Shown here in pieces: positions 17,646 through 28,209 of a stretch of 64,000 bases of DNA. The notes beneath the pieces are model-generated. The model made no database searches. It was not told the DNA's origin and saw only the letters and a list, made by a program, of their open reading frames with translations. A program made the translations under genes and the position numbers. Origin of the DNA: a bacterium (GTDB lineage Bacteria > BMS3Abin14). Each line of letters opens with the position of its first letter. The stretch's first letter is position 1. Location of the stretch: positions 2,119,855 to 2,183,854 of the forward strand of contig CP070719.1 in the NCBI GenBank assembly GCA_020350725.1, written 5' to 3'.

Positions 17646-18581
17646 ATGAGTCAACAGCTCCGCATCGGCACCCGTGCCAGTCAGCTGGCCCTGTGGCAGG
17701 CCAACTGGATCAAGGAACAGCTTATTAAACGCCATCCCGACCTGGACATCGAGATCGTCAGGATCAAGACGACAGGTGACAAGATCCTCGATGTACCCCT
17801 GGCAAAGGTCGGGGGCAAGGGACTGTTTGTCAAGGAGATCGAAAGTGCCCTCCTGGAAGGATCCATCGATCTTGCGGTGCACAGCATGAAGGACGTCCCC
17901 ACGGCGCTTCCGGATGGTCTGGCGATCGTTGCGGTATCGGAACGGGAGGATCCGAGGGATGCTCTTCTCTCCAGGGAAAGGGTCCCCCTTTCGGATCTGC
18001 CGAAGGGCGGCCGGATCGGCACCAGCAGCCTCCGCCGGCAGGCTCAGATCCTTCACAGAAGACCGGACTTCAGCCTGGAGCCCTTGAGGGGCAATATCAA
18101 CACCCGCCTGAGAAAGCTCAAGGAGGGCCGGTACGACGCCATCGTCCTCGCCCTCGCCGGCGTCAAGAGGTTGGGGTGGAACGATGAGGTGACCGAAGTG
18201 ATCGAGCCCGATATCATGCTCCCTGCCATCGGCCAGGGTGCGCTGGGTATCGAGGCCAGGGCCGATGACCGGGTCACCCTGGAGAGGATAGGGTTCCTGG
18301 ATCACCCGGAGACATCGGTCTGTGTCGCAGCTGAGAGAGCCTTTCTCAGACGCCTTGAGGGGGGGTGCCAGGTCCCCATCGCCGCCCATGCCACCGTATC
18401 GGACGGGGTGATCTCCCTGGCCGGCCTGGTCGCGAGTGTGGACGGAGCGAAATTTATCCTCAGGAAGACCAGCGGTCCGTCCTCCGGAGCCGATGAAATG
18501 GGAAGGTCACTGGCCGAGCAGATCCTGGATTCAGGCGGCCGGGAGATCCTCGAGGAAGTCTACTGTGCGGAGATCGAATGA
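17646..18581 (+). CDS. hemC: Porphobilinogen deaminase (hydroxymethylbilane synthase)
   Basis: Polymerises four porphobilinogen units into hydroxymethylbilane. RIGTRASQLALWQANW is the N-terminal signature, DLAVHSMKDVPT contains the catalytic Asp region, and GGCQVPIAAHA (about residue 241) holds the Cys that anchors the dipyrromethane cofactor. 311 residues is normal. A clear GGAGG precedes the ATG. The gap of about 120 bases after hemA holds nothing recognisable. Confidence 0.97.
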   Translation: MSQQLRIGTRASQLALWQANWIKEQLIKRHPDLDIEIVRIKTTGDKILDVPLAKVGGKGLFVKEIESALLEGSIDLAVHSMKDVPTALPDGLAIVAVSEREDPRDALLSRERVPLSDLPKGGRIGTSSLRRQAQILHRRPDFSLEPLRGNINTRLRKLKEGRYDAIVLALAGVKRLGWNDEVTEVIEPDIMLPAIGQGALGIEARADDRVTLERIGFLDHPETSVCVAAERAFLRRLEGGCQVPIAAHATVSDGVISLAGLVASVDGAKFILRKTSGPSSGADEMGRSLAEQILDSGGREILEEVYCAEIE

Positions 18582-18685
18582 GTCCGGTCGCGGGCCGGAC
18601 CCGGGAGTTTCACCCTCCGGATTCCGGGTTCCCGGATCCTCTCTCTCGAAGGGTGAGATCCGGACCGTGGTAGGGCCGTTGTTGA

Positions 18686-19534
18686 GTGGAATGCATATCG
18701 GTTACTCTCGGTGCAAACTGTCTCAAGTTACGACCTGTGGATACGAATAGGCAACGGAACGACAGACCCCTTCATGATATAGGGGTCCTGGTCACGAGGG
18801 CCAAAGACCAGGCCGGCCCGATGATCCGGGAGCTGGAGGCAATGGGTGCGAAGGTCTACCACATCCCCGCCATCAGGATCGAGCCCATCGAGGCGCCCGA
18901 GGGTCTGATGACGGCCCTCGAGAATGTCCGGTCCTATGATGCTCTCGTATTCACCTCAGCGAACGGAGTTGAGATCTTCACCGAGCATCTCGCCGCTGCC
19001 GGTCTGAAAAGTGAGGATCTGCCTCCCGCCGTATGCGTCGGGCCGGCGACGGCGGCCGCGTGGTCAGATGCCGGAGGCAGGGTCGAGTCCATACCTGAGG
19101 AGTTCTCCGGTGAGGGGATCCTGTCACGGCTGGATCCCGATCTCGAGGATAAGTCCTATTTGATCCTGAGACCCGCTGCCGTCAGGGCCGATCTCGGGTC
19201 CGTTCTGCGGGAGAGGGGCGCCCGGGTCGATGAGGTGATCCTGTACAGGACCGAGAGCAGCAGGTCGGACGGTGACCGGCTGATCGACCTCCTCGACAGG
19301 GGGCGGATCGACATCGTGACCTTCACCAGTCCCTCGGCGATAAAGGGTATCAGCGAGGTTCTCGGCGGAATGGACAGGCTCGTGTCAGTCGTCAGTCTCT
19401 GCATCGGACCCGCAACGGCCCGCGCTGCCGAGGAGAAGGGTCTGAGGGACATCCATCACCCCGGCGAGTATACCGTTGACGGGATGCTCCGAATGCTTCC
19501 TTCCCTGGTCAAGGGGAGGGACAAAGGGAGGTAA
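18686..19534 (+). CDS. hemD: Uroporphyrinogen-III synthase
   Basis: Cyclises hydroxymethylbilane with D-ring inversion. The family is poorly conserved, but the opening [31 protein letters not shown], the [13 protein letters not shown] segment and [12 protein letters not shown] with CIGPATA near the end are characteristic. The start is uncertain: GTG at 18686 gives 282 residues, but homology begins only around residue 32 and neither 18686 nor the GTG at 18737 has a good ribosome binding site. Its position between hemC and hemB supports the call. There is no fused uroporphyrinogen methyltransferase domain, unlike many relatives. Confidence 0.9.
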   Translation: MECISVTLGANCLKLRPVDTNRQRNDRPLHDIGVLVTRAKDQAGPMIRELEAMGAKVYHIPAIRIEPIEAPEGLMTALENVRSYDALVFTSANGVEIFTEHLAAAGLKSEDLPPAVCVGPATAAAWSDAGGRVESIPEEFSGEGILSRLDPDLEDKSYLILRPAAVRADLGSVLRERGARVDEVILYRTESSRSDGDRLIDLLDRGRIDIVTFTSPSAIKGISEVLGGMDRLVSVVSLCIGPATARAAEEKGLRDIHHPGEYTVDGMLRMLPSLVKGRDKGR

Positions 19535-19539
19535 CGGTC

Positions 19540-20511
19540 ATGCAGTATCCGATCTACAGACCGCGCAGGACACGGCGCAACGAAACCCTTCGTCGAATGG
19601 TCAGGGAAACGCGCCTCAGTCCGGATAATTTCATCTATCCTCTTTTCGCTGTCCACGGCACCGGAGTGCGCCGGGAGATAGGCGCCATGCCCGGCGTCTT
19701 CCAGCTCTCCGTGGACGAGATCGTCAGGGAATGCCGGGAAGTCCATGATCTCGCCATACCGGCAGTGATCCTCTTCGGGATACCCGACCGTAAGGACGAG
19801 AGGGGGAGCGAGGCCTACGACCCCAATGGCACCGTCCAGAAGGCCGCAGCGGCCATCAAGGACGCGCTCCCGGACCTGATGGTCATCACGGATGTCTGTC
19901 TCTGTGAGTACACGAGCCACGGTCACTGCGGCATCGTGGAGAACGGAGAGGTCCTCAACGATCCAACCCTGGAACTCCTGGCCCAGACGGCCGTCTCCCA
20001 CGCGCAGGCGGGGGCCGATATCGTCGGTCCGTCGGACATGATGGACGGCAGAGTGGCAGCCATTCGGGACGCCCTTGATGATGAGGGATTTTCGGACGTC
20101 GTCATCATGTCCTACGCCGTAAAGTACGCCTCGGCCTTTTACGGCCCGTTTCGTGAAGCGGCGGAATCAACACCCCAGTTCGGTGACCGGAGGGCCTACC
20201 AGATGGATCCACCGAATGCCGTCGAGGCCCTCCGGGAGGCTGCCTTGGATATCGAGGAGGGGGCCGACATCATCATGGTCAAGCCGGCCCTTCCCTATCT
20301 GGATATTATCGCCCGGATCAGAGAGCGTTACGATATGCCTCTTGCGGCCTACAACGTGAGCGGGGAATACTCGATGGTGAAGGCCGGCGCCAAGCTGGAC
20401 TGGATAGACGGGGAGCGGGTGATGATGGAATCACTCGTCTCCATTCGGAGGGCCGGGGCCCAGATGATCCTGACGTATTTCGCCAAGGAAGCCGCGAAAC
20501 TGCTGGGTTAA
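19540..20511 (+). CDS. hemB: Delta-aminolevulinic acid dehydratase (porphobilinogen synthase)
   Basis: Condenses two 5-aminolevulinate molecules to porphobilinogen. [19 protein letters not shown] begins the protein; the Cys-rich metal site [14 protein letters not shown] (about residues 118-131) is of the zinc-dependent type; Schiff-base lysines are in SYAVKYAS (about 192-199) and [10 protein letters not shown] (about 246-255). At 323 residues it is full length. AGGGAGG precedes the ATG, five bases after hemD, so it closes the heme block. Confidence 0.97.
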   Translation: MQYPIYRPRRTRRNETLRRMVRETRLSPDNFIYPLFAVHGTGVRREIGAMPGVFQLSVDEIVRECREVHDLAIPAVILFGIPDRKDERGSEAYDPNGTVQKAAAAIKDALPDLMVITDVCLCEYTSHGHCGIVENGEVLNDPTLELLAQTAVSHAQAGADIVGPSDMMDGRVAAIRDALDDEGFSDVVIMSYAVKYASAFYGPFREAAESTPQFGDRRAYQMDPPNAVEALREAALDIEEGADIIMVKPALPYLDIIARIRERYDMPLAAYNVSGEYSMVKAGAKLDWIDGERVMMESLVSIRRAGAQMILTYFAKEAAKLLG

Positions 20512-20617
20512 GGCAGGCGAGAGGATCCAGGAGCCAGGAAAAAGACATCAGGCACTCCGATGACCTTGCGATCATTTTTTGCTTGTACCCTTGAACCCGG
20601 CATTTTGAACTGAACTC

Positions 20618-21091
20618 ATGGGCCGCGTAATGGGCATAGACTGGGGGGAACGGCGCATAGGGATCGCCCTGTCCGACGAGAGCCGGACAATCGCCTCTCC
20701 CCACGGCGTCGTTGTCCGGACCCGCTCCTTGAGCCGGGACCTGGAAGAGATCTGTCGGATGATCCGTGTGAACAGTGTAGAGCAAGTGGTCATCGGCATG
20801 CCCATCAGGCTGAACGGATCAACAGGGGAAGCCGCCCAGGAAGTCCTCGGCGTCGCGGACACGCTCAGGGCCATGATCGAGTTGCCCGTTGAGACCTGGG
20901 ACGAGAGATTGAGTACCGCGGAGGCCGAGAGGGCTCTCATCGGCGGTGATGTGTCCCGAAGGAAGCGCAAGGATCTGCTCGACCGGGTGGCGGCGGCCAT
21001 CTTTCTCCAGGCCTACCTGGACCGCCACAGGGAAACCCTTCGGCAGGATCCGGAGCGAAGGGAGGAGACAGGCCAGGGAGACGGTTCATGA
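20618..21091 (+). CDS. ruvX: Holliday-junction-resolvase-like pre-16S rRNA nuclease (YqgF/RuvX)
   Basis: YqgF matures the 5' end of 16S rRNA in E. coli. The RNase H-like fold starts MGIDWGERRIGIALSDE with the first catalytic Asp; VVIGMPIRLNGSTGE and TWDERLSTAEAERALI carry the other acidic residues. 157 residues, with a hydrophilic tail beyond the usual 140. The start could be the ATG four codons in; neither has a clear ribosome binding site. Followed by mltG, a common neighbour of ruvX in this group. Confidence 0.93.
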   Translation: MGRVMGIDWGERRIGIALSDESRTIASPHGVVVRTRSLSRDLEEICRMIRVNSVEQVVIGMPIRLNGSTGEAAQEVLGVADTLRAMIELPVETWDERLSTAEAERALIGGDVSRRKRKDLLDRVAAAIFLQAYLDRHRETLRQDPERREETGQGDGS

Positions 21092-21203
21092 GCGCCGACC
21101 GGGATGGACGTCGAGGCTCCCGGCGATATTGCCCGTTCCTCTTTGACCCTGCGGGTTGCCGGAGGGGAATCGGCGAACCCTCTGTCAGACGGGGGAGGCG
21201 AAG

Positions 21204-22229
21204 GTGAAGATCGGTAAAAAGCGCGGCAAAAGGGGATATCTTCCCGTTTTCCTTCTCATCCTGGCCCTTTTCCTCGTCGTGTTCTCTATCAGGCTGGTCC
21301 TCTCCTGGAACACTCCCGCTGAGAATCCCGGGAGGGAAATGGCGGTGGAGATACCGGGCGGGGCCACCTTCGTCACCGCGGCCGAGAGGCTGCACGATTC
21401 GGGCGTCATCCGGTCCGTCAGATCCTTCGTGCTCCTGGGGAAGGTGAGGGGATTGGCCGGGAAGATTCAGGCCGGTGAGCTCCTTTTCCGCACCGATATG
21501 ACACCTGTGGAGGTCCTGAATATCCTGTCCAGCGGCAGACCGATATCCTATCCCGTCACCGTTCCGGAGGGTTTCACGGTAAAGCAGATCGCCGCTCTCC
21601 TCCATGTGAAGGGACTGGCCGATCAGGACCGCATTCTCGAACTGGCCGAGGACCCCGATTTCGCGGCGTCCCTCGGAGTGTCCACCGGCAGGCTGGAGGG
21701 TTTTCTGTTTCCGGACACATATCTTTTTCCCAAGGGATTGCCCGAGGAGGATATCCTCCTCAGAATGGTGGAACGATTCTGGGAGGTGTATACCGAGGAC
21801 ATGCGTCAGAGGGCCAGGGATCTGGGGATGACCGACCTCCAGGTGGTGACCTTTGCCTCCATCGTGGAGAGGGAGACGGGCGCTGAGGATGAAAGGACTC
21901 TCGTATCAGCCGTTTTTCACAACCGCCTCAAGAGGGGTTACTTCCTCCAGACCGATCCGACGGTCATCTACGGTATGGAGGATTTCGACGGCAACCTCAC
22001 CAAGGCCGATCTGAAGCGGGATCATCCCTACAACACATACACCAGGTCTGGACTGCCCCCGGGTCCCATCGCCAGTCCCGGGAAAGCATCCCTGTCAGCC
22101 GCCCTCTATCCCGCTGACGTGAGTTACCTCTACTTCGTGAGCAGGGGGGACGGAACCCACGTGTTCAGCAACAGCCTCGTGGAGCACAATAAGGCGGTGC
22201 AGAGATATCAACTGGGAAAAGGGGATTAG
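21204..22229 (+). CDS. mltG: Endolytic murein transglycosylase MltG (YceG-like)
   Basis: Cleaves nascent glycan strands and ends their elongation in the inner membrane. I place the start at the GTG at 21204: GGGGGAGG lies five bases upstream and the protein then begins with basic residues and one membrane helix (about residues 9-30). A LysM-like region (VTVPEGFTVKQIA) is followed by the YceG catalytic domain, with the conserved Glu in FASIVERETG (about 221-230) and the LQTDPTVIYG and YNTYTRSGLPPGPIASPG segments. Size of 341 residues is normal. Confidence 0.94.
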   Translation: MKIGKKRGKRGYLPVFLLILALFLVVFSIRLVLSWNTPAENPGREMAVEIPGGATFVTAAERLHDSGVIRSVRSFVLLGKVRGLAGKIQAGELLFRTDMTPVEVLNILSSGRPISYPVTVPEGFTVKQIAALLHVKGLADQDRILELAEDPDFAASLGVSTGRLEGFLFPDTYLFPKGLPEEDILLRMVERFWEVYTEDMRQRARDLGMTDLQVVTFASIVERETGAEDERTLVSAVFHNRLKRGYFLQTDPTVIYGMEDFDGNLTKADLKRDHPYNTYTRSGLPPGPIASPGKASLSAALYPADVSYLYFVSRGDGTHVFSNSLVEHNKAVQRYQLGKGD

Positions 22230-22372
22230 GATGAAACAGGCCTCAGGATCCAGGGATCAGAAACCGGCGGATCGGAACCTGCTTCGGGTGTCGACTGTCA
22301 ACGGCTCCCGAAATCGTTCAATGAATCCATTCCATCTCCTGTCTCCTGTGCCGATCCTGCGGAGGTTGCACA

Positions 22373-23773
22373 GTGACCTTTAATCCCGCTCTCATGGAGG
22401 ACCTTCTCAACAGGCTTCTGGCGGGCGGCGGCGAGCTTGCCGATGTCTTTTTCGAGGACAGGGTGGCGCGGATGGTGGAAGGCGAGGACGGCGGGCTGGA
22501 GCGCATCACCACCGCCAGGGAGGCCGGCGTCGGGATGCGGATCGTCAGGGATGGAGTCACCAGCTTCGCCACGTCTGTCGATCTCAGGCCGAAGACGCTT
22601 ATAGACCTCGCCCGATATATTGCCTCCGGTTCGAAAAAGGGAAAAGGGGTGACGATCAGCGGTCTGAGGAGTCAACCTCCCGGAGCCCTGGTCGTCGAAG
22701 AGGATCTGTCGGCCACACCTCTGGAGGATGAGGGCAGAATGGTCATGGATTCCCTTCAGGCTGCTCGGGCCCTGGACGCCAGGATCGTTCAGGTAAAATC
22801 GGTCTGTCGGGATTCTTCGGCCCACGTTGTCATCGCCAATTCCCTGGGTATATACGCTGAGGACCGGCGCTCCCACGGCGTCTTCCTTGTCCAGGTGGTG
22901 GCGTCTGACGGTCAAAACATGCAGGTCGGATACGAACCCCGCGGGGGCACCGGAGGGGTGGAGGTCTTCGCGTCCATCGATCCGGAGGATGTAGCGGTCA
23001 CCGCCGCGCGCAGGGCCGTGACCATCCTGGAGGCGCCCGAAGCCCCGGCGGGTCCGATGACGGTTGTCCTGACCGCCGAAGCGGGGGGAACGATGATCCA
23101 TGAGGCCGTCGGACACGGTCTTGAGGCTGACCTCACCGGGCAGGGGCTGTCCGTGTATTCAGGCCGGATCGGGGAAAAAGTCGCCTCGGACCTGGTCACG
23201 GTGGTGGACGATCCGACCCTCCCGGGAAGGAGAGGCTCATACAATTTCGATGACGAGGGAGTCGCCGCTCGCCGGACCGTTCTGGTGGAGAATGGGGTTC
23301 TCAGGACGTACATGAACGATCTGGTCACGGCCCGAAGGGACGGGGTAGAGCCCACCGGAAACGGGCGGCGCCAGTCCTTCCGGCACTGGCCCATCCCCAG
23401 AATGTCCAACACCATCATTCTCCCGGGTCGGGATGATCCCGAGTCCATCGTCCGGTCCGTTCAGAGTGGACTCCTGGTCAGGAAGATGGGGGGTGGCCAG
23501 GTCAACACCGTAACGGGTGATTTTGTCTTTGAAGTCAGCGAGGGATATCTCATCCGGGGAGGAGAGGTCGCCGGACCGGTTCGCGGCGCCACCCTTGCGG
23601 GCAACGGCCCGGAGGTGTTAAGGAGTGTAGATATGCTGGGAAGTGATCTCGGGTTCGGTCTGGGAACGTGCGGCAAGGAAGGGCAGGGGGTTCCGGTCGG
23701 GGACGCCCAGCCCACCCTCAGGCTGCCTGAGATCGTCGTGGGAGGCAGAGATTCCGGGGGACACAGCGGATGA
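22373..23773 (+). CDS. tldD: TldD/PmbA family metallopeptidase (TldD-type subunit)
   Basis: TldD-TldE proteases process small modified peptides in the cytosol. The GTG at 22373 follows GGAGG. The zinc motif HEAVGHGLEAD (about residues 242-252) is the HEXXXH of TldD, so this is the catalytic subunit rather than TldE/PmbA. The C-terminal barrel has GGGQVNTVTGDFVFEVSEG. 466 residues fits. It overlaps the next gene by four bases. No TldE partner is in the window. Confidence 0.92.
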   Translation: MTFNPALMEDLLNRLLAGGGELADVFFEDRVARMVEGEDGGLERITTAREAGVGMRIVRDGVTSFATSVDLRPKTLIDLARYIASGSKKGKGVTISGLRSQPPGALVVEEDLSATPLEDEGRMVMDSLQAARALDARIVQVKSVCRDSSAHVVIANSLGIYAEDRRSHGVFLVQVVASDGQNMQVGYEPRGGTGGVEVFASIDPEDVAVTAARRAVTILEAPEAPAGPMTVVLTAEAGGTMIHEAVGHGLEADLTGQGLSVYSGRIGEKVASDLVTVVDDPTLPGRRGSYNFDDEGVAARRTVLVENGVLRTYMNDLVTARRDGVEPTGNGRRQSFRHWPIPRMSNTIILPGRDDPESIVRSVQSGLLVRKMGGGQVNTVTGDFVFEVSEGYLIRGGEVAGPVRGATLAGNGPEVLRSVDMLGSDLGFGLGTCGKEGQGVPVGDAQPTLRLPEIVVGGRDSGGHSG

Positions 23774-25497
23774 ATTTCCTCAAGTTCCTAAAAAGGGGTA
23801 AGGACGCTCCCAAGGAAGAGGCGTACAAGGGCCCGTCGGAGGGTGCGAGGCGAGGAAGGATCCTGTACCAGTTCCTCCTGGTGACACTCGCCGTTTCAGT
23901 GATCCCCCTGCTGGCCGCGTCGTACAAGCTCGTTGGGATCAACCGGGCCTATCTGGAGGATGAACTTCTCGCTCTTCACTCACAGGTGGCCGAATCGGCG
24001 GCCGAGGAGATCTCCACGGCCATGTCAACCATCCTCGGCAATATGGAGCTTGTCGCCAAAGCCCAGGGCGGGGGCAGCGCCCTGGGGCGGGAGGAGAGGG
24101 AGCGCTCCCTGATCTTCTACCTGGATCAGTACCCGGAGATCATCAGGCTCACCCAGTTTTCCTCGGGGGGGAAGGTGCTGGCGAGGGCTTTCCGCGTCGG
24201 CAAATCCAAGGTTCCTCCCCTTGAGGAAGGGATGAGGAAACTGGCCGTCGAGAAGTCGATCGAAGGGAGGACGTTCATAAGCGACCCGGTCATCCTCGGC
24301 AACCAGAACGCTCCCGTGGTCGCGGTCGGGATCCCGATCTACGGCAGGGACGGGACCATCGGCTCCATGCTCCTCGGAGAGATCTCAATGGTCAAGGTTC
24401 AGGAGACCGTGGGAAGGATCAACATCCGTCGGCAGGGTAACGCCTATGTCGTGGACCGAAGGGGCAAGTTGATCGCCCATCAGGCGCAGGAAAGGGTCGT
24501 CAAGGGCGAGGATATGAGCACCGTGGAGATCGTGGGAAAATATCTGCTCGCCGGCGTCAGCGCCGGGACGATCCCCTTCCGGGACAAAATGGGCAAGGAC
24601 ATGGTGGGGTCATATTCGACGGTCAGGGGCCTCGGCTGGGGAGTTGTCGTTCAGGAGCCGAGGGATGATGCGTACAATTCCGTGGAGCAGATGCTCTACC
24701 AGACCGTGATCTGGGCAGTGGTGGCCATTCTGGCGGCGGGAGTGGCCAGTACCCTGCTTGCTATCCGGCTCGCCAGACCCATCGGCAGCCTGGCCGAAGG
24801 GGCGCTGTCCCTTGCCCAGGGCAACTTCCACCAGAGGGTGGATATCACCTCCCGGAACGAGCTCGGCCAGTTGGCTCAGACCTTCAACCATATGGCCCTT
24901 CAGCTGGAGAGGCATGACCGGAACCTCCGGGAGATGTTTATCAACACCACCAAAGCCCTGGCGGCGGCCATTGACGCCAAGGATCCCTACACAAGGGGGC
25001 ATTCCCAGAGGGTGGCGCAGATCTGCCTCGAGGTGGCCAAGGAGATGGGCCTTTCGCCGTCGGAGCAGCAGAAGGTCAACATCGCCGCTCTGCTTCACGA
25101 CGTCGGTAAGATCGGTATCGAGGATCAGGTCCTCAAGAAGCCCACGAAGCTCACGGATAAAGAATATGAGATCATACAACAGCACCCTCGATGGGGCGCC
25201 ATGATCATGGGGCACATCAAACAGCTGAAGGAGATCATCCCGGCCATCCAATCCCACCATGAGCGGTTGGACGGCACCGGGTATCCGGAAGGCCTGAGCG
25301 GTGAGCAGATCCCCCTCCTGGCCAGGATAATAGCCGTGGCGGATACATTCGACGCCATGACCAGCGACCGTCTCTACCAGAAGGCCATGGACACCCAGTT
25401 TGTCGTGGACAAGCTCATCGAGTGGAAGGGAAGCCGGTACGATCCGTCGGTGGTGGATGCCATGGTGAAAGTCTACCCGAGGATCATCAGCGTCTAG
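23770..25497 (+). CDS. Membrane receptor with Cache-like sensor, HAMP and HD-GYP phosphodiesterase domain
   Basis: Predicted cyclic-di-GMP phosphodiesterase responding to an extracytoplasmic signal. After a basic N-terminus, TM1 lies near residues 35-55, a Cache-type periplasmic domain runs to about 310, TM2 is near 315-335, HAMP spans about 336-390 and HD-GYP about 395-570. Catalytic motifs are intact: GHSQRVAQI, LLHDVGK, HHERLDGTGYP and ADTFDAMTSDR. It is translationally coupled to tldD by ATGA. The signal is unknown, and a functional link to tldD cannot be inferred from coupling alone. Confidence 0.92.
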   Translation: MNFLKFLKRGKDAPKEEAYKGPSEGARRGRILYQFLLVTLAVSVIPLLAASYKLVGINRAYLEDELLALHSQVAESAAEEISTAMSTILGNMELVAKAQGGGSALGREERERSLIFYLDQYPEIIRLTQFSSGGKVLARAFRVGKSKVPPLEEGMRKLAVEKSIEGRTFISDPVILGNQNAPVVAVGIPIYGRDGTIGSMLLGEISMVKVQETVGRINIRRQGNAYVVDRRGKLIAHQAQERVVKGEDMSTVEIVGKYLLAGVSAGTIPFRDKMGKDMVGSYSTVRGLGWGVVVQEPRDDAYNSVEQMLYQTVIWAVVAILAAGVASTLLAIRLARPIGSLAEGALSLAQGNFHQRVDITSRNELGQLAQTFNHMALQLERHDRNLREMFINTTKALAAAIDAKDPYTRGHSQRVAQICLEVAKEMGLSPSEQQKVNIAALLHDVGKIGIEDQVLKKPTKLTDKEYEIIQQHPRWGAMIMGHIKQLKEIIPAIQSHHERLDGTGYPEGLSGEQIPLLARIIAVADTFDAMTSDRLYQKAMDTQFVVDKLIEWKGSRYDPSVVDAMVKVYPRIISV

Positions 25498-25675
25498 AGC
25501 AGAGGGATCCGACGCCGTACGGCCTCTTTGCGATCCTCCGGGACCGGCGAGGGCGCAGCGCACCGCCTGGGGGGGGCGGATTGGGCTGCAGTGGAGATGA
25601 TATCTGATAAGCGCGCCTCGGGGTAGTACTTCAGGGGAGCCCCCGCAGGTGCCGGCAAGCGGTCGGGGAGACACG

Positions 25676-27115
25676 GTGGCGAAGAGAGGAAAGAAGAAGG
25701 AAGGGCGCCTCAAGTGGCGGACGGTCATTATCCCTTTCTCCACGGTTCAGTTCTGGATCAGTTTCTTTGTGGTCCTGCTATCCGTGGCAACCGTCCTTGC
25801 CCTTCTCTACTATCAGTTCCTCAGCCCCAAAGCCCAGGCCAGACGGCTCATCACAGGGGTGGAGAAACAGCTGGACCAGGCCGTCGTGATGGGGATCAAG
25901 GACCTGTCCTTTGAGGATTACAACTCGGCGCAGGAGACTCTCTTCAGCGCCAGGACAGCCTACGACGGGAGAAAGTATTCTGAATCCCAGATCCTGGCGG
26001 AGCAGGCAAAGAATGCCCTGGAAAAGGCCCTTGATCGTCTCCGCTCGGACGATTTCTTCCGCCGGGAGAGAAACGCCTCCGTAAGCCACACACGAGGGAC
26101 GGTCGAAGTCAACCTGTCGGGTACCCTCGATTGGCAACAGGTCAAAAAGGGGATGAAACTCAGAAAAGGAGATAAGATCCGGACCCGTTCAGGTTCGAAG
26201 TGCGTCGTTCAATTTGACGATGGCAGCCAGTTGACGATCAAGTCCGATTCCCTCGTTTCCATAGACGATCTGAGTGAGGATATCCGGACGCGGACCAAAA
26301 ACTCGGCCATCAAGCTCCTTGTCAGTGACGTGGAGGCAAGCATCCTGCGGCCCACGGCCAAGGGATCCCGTTTCCTCATTGAGACTCCCGGATCAGTGGC
26401 GCAGATCCGCAAGGCGAGGATGAACATCAAGGTCAGCGCCAACGAGGAGACGGAATACAGGCTTCTCTCGGGTGAGGTGACTCTGCAGGCAGGCGCCAGG
26501 AGGGTGGTCCTGGGTGAGAGCGAAATCGTCCGCCTTGCCCGGGGAGGGGCCGTGCTGGCCAAGGGCAAGCTCCTTCAGGTGCCCTCCCTCAGGAATCCCG
26601 GAAACCTGGAATGGCGGGTAACGAGGAGGGAGAAGGTCCCCGTCGATTTCACCTGGGGCGGTGTCTCTGAAGCGGCCGCTTACCGCCTGATGGTTGCGAC
26701 GGATAGATATTTCTCCAATGTCCTCTACGACAACCGCAGTCTGACCCGGACCGGGATCAGGCTTACCGACCTCGGGCCGGGGCTGTACTACTGGAGGGTG
26801 AGCAGTATCGACTCTGCCGGCCGGGAGAGCCTGTTCTCCTCCTTCCACGTCTTCAGGATCACGAGGGATCAGACCCCCCCTCATTTCAACCTCAATGACC
26901 CTATTGTCCTCTCCGATCCCTCCGGCCTCCAGGTCTACATCTCCGGCGCCGTGGAGCCCGGCAGTCAATTAACCCTTGACGGCCGTCGAATACCCATCGC
27001 CTCAGACGGTGTGTTCAGGTCATTCCAGAAACTGAGCTCGAACAGGGGAACCATCCGGCTCGAGGCGAAGGACCTCGCGGGCAATTCCCTCTCTCGGGTG
27101 ATGGAGGTCCGGTGA
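25676..27115 (+). CDS. FecR-domain membrane-anchored protein
   Basis: The GTG at 25676 with GGGGAG five bases upstream gives a basic N-terminus and one membrane helix (about residues 20-45); the frame is open from 25649. A short coiled region (about 65-120) resembles the start of cell-envelope scaffold proteins. A FecR-like beta domain follows (about 140-300), with KGMKLRKGDKIRTRSGSK and VVQFDDGSQLTI as typical features. The last 170 residues contain Ig/FN3-like strands (VDFTWGGVSEAAAYRLMV, PGLYYWRVSSID). It overlaps the TPR lipoprotein gene by four bases. Such pairs occur near cell-envelope signalling genes in Desulfobacterota; function unknown. Confidence 0.82.
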   Translation: MAKRGKKKEGRLKWRTVIIPFSTVQFWISFFVVLLSVATVLALLYYQFLSPKAQARRLITGVEKQLDQAVVMGIKDLSFEDYNSAQETLFSARTAYDGRKYSESQILAEQAKNALEKALDRLRSDDFFRRERNASVSHTRGTVEVNLSGTLDWQQVKKGMKLRKGDKIRTRSGSKCVVQFDDGSQLTIKSDSLVSIDDLSEDIRTRTKNSAIKLLVSDVEASILRPTAKGSRFLIETPGSVAQIRKARMNIKVSANEETEYRLLSGEVTLQAGARRVVLGESEIVRLARGGAVLAKGKLLQVPSLRNPGNLEWRVTRREKVPVDFTWGGVSEAAAYRLMVATDRYFSNVLYDNRSLTRTGIRLTDLGPGLYYWRVSSIDSAGRESLFSSFHVFRITRDQTPPHFNLNDPIVLSDPSGLQVYISGAVEPGSQLTLDGRRIPIASDGVFRSFQKLSSNRGTIRLEAKDLAGNSLSRVMEVR

Positions 27116-28071
27116 GACGGGTAATCGTCATAGCTTCGGCGCTGATGCTGGTCCTCTCCACGGCAGGCGGCTGTCGGGACAAGGCGACCCGGTTCTCCCT
27201 GGCCCAGAAGATCAACGGAGTGGGCATTGCCCTTTATTCCCAGGCCAAAGTGTCCCAGGCTCTGGAACGTTTCCAGAGATCCGCTCGATATGCTGAAGAC
27301 TATGGATTCGTCCGGAACAATATCGGTGTCTGCTATTATCATCTCGGCCAGCTCAGTCTGGCTATCGCCGAGTTCAGAAGGGCGGTCGAGCTGGAACCCG
27401 AAAGCCCCGAGATCCACGGCAATCTCGGCGTGGCCCTCATGCTCGTGGACCGCATTGAGGAGGCCGAAACGGAGCTGACAAAGGCCATTTCCCTGGACCG
27501 GGAATATGTCCTGGCCTACAGCAACCTGGGTGTTCTCAGGTATCGGACGGGCAGAGTCAGTGACGCGATCGACATCTACAGAAAAGGAATAAGCATCAAT
27601 CCGTCCCTTGACCGCCTGCACCATAACCTCGGCGAGGCCCTGATGTCCCAGGGGAATTTCACCGAGGCGGTCCGTCACTACGAGCAGGCCCTCCAGCTCA
27701 ACCCCGACAACGTCAAGACATTCAACAACCTCGCATGGGCCTATGTCGAAAAGGGCGTCAATATAGAGGACGCCCTGGCCCTCGCCAATGCGGCCCTGGG
27801 CAAGGAACAGGAGAACGGGTTTTTCTACGACACCCTCGGCTGGATCTACTTCAAGCAGGGCCTGTTTGAGGAGGCCCACCAGGCCCTGTCCACTGCGGTC
27901 AAGTACCAGCCCGGGATACCTGAAATCCGTTACCACATGGGAGAGGTCCTCCGTTGGTTGGGGAGGAACCATCAGGCTCTCGAGGAGTACGGTCGGGTCA
28001 TCGGCCTCGAGCCCTACGGGGAATGGGCGGATAAGGCCCAGGAGGGGATCTGGAAGATCAAGGGACTTTAG
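27112..28071 (+). CDS. Tetratricopeptide-repeat lipoprotein
   Basis: GTG start overlapping the FecR-domain gene by four bases. A lipoprotein signal ends at STAGGC (Cys near residue 22). The rest is about seven TPR units, for example NNIGVCYYHLGQLSLAIAEF and NLGEALMSQGNFTEAVRHY, so it probably works as a protein-protein scaffold in the periplasm. Unit sequences are regular and the gene is intact. The partner is most likely the coupled FecR-domain protein (inference). Confidence 0.88.
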   Translation: MRRVIVIASALMLVLSTAGGCRDKATRFSLAQKINGVGIALYSQAKVSQALERFQRSARYAEDYGFVRNNIGVCYYHLGQLSLAIAEFRRAVELEPESPEIHGNLGVALMLVDRIEEAETELTKAISLDREYVLAYSNLGVLRYRTGRVSDAIDIYRKGISINPSLDRLHHNLGEALMSQGNFTEAVRHYEQALQLNPDNVKTFNNLAWAYVEKGVNIEDALALANAALGKEQENGFFYDTLGWIYFKQGLFEEAHQALSTAVKYQPGIPEIRYHMGEVLRWLGRNHQALEEYGRVIGLEPYGEWADKAQEGIWKIKGL

Positions 28072-28209
28072 GGGCAGAAGCCGGGAGCCGGAAGACGGGA
28101 TCAGGCTGAAAAGATTGCCGGCGCGGAATGAGATGACGAATCCTCCCGTCCCCTCCCGGCTGCGGACTTCTGTTTCCTTTTATCTGATGTCGTTTTCAGG
28201 GGACAAACC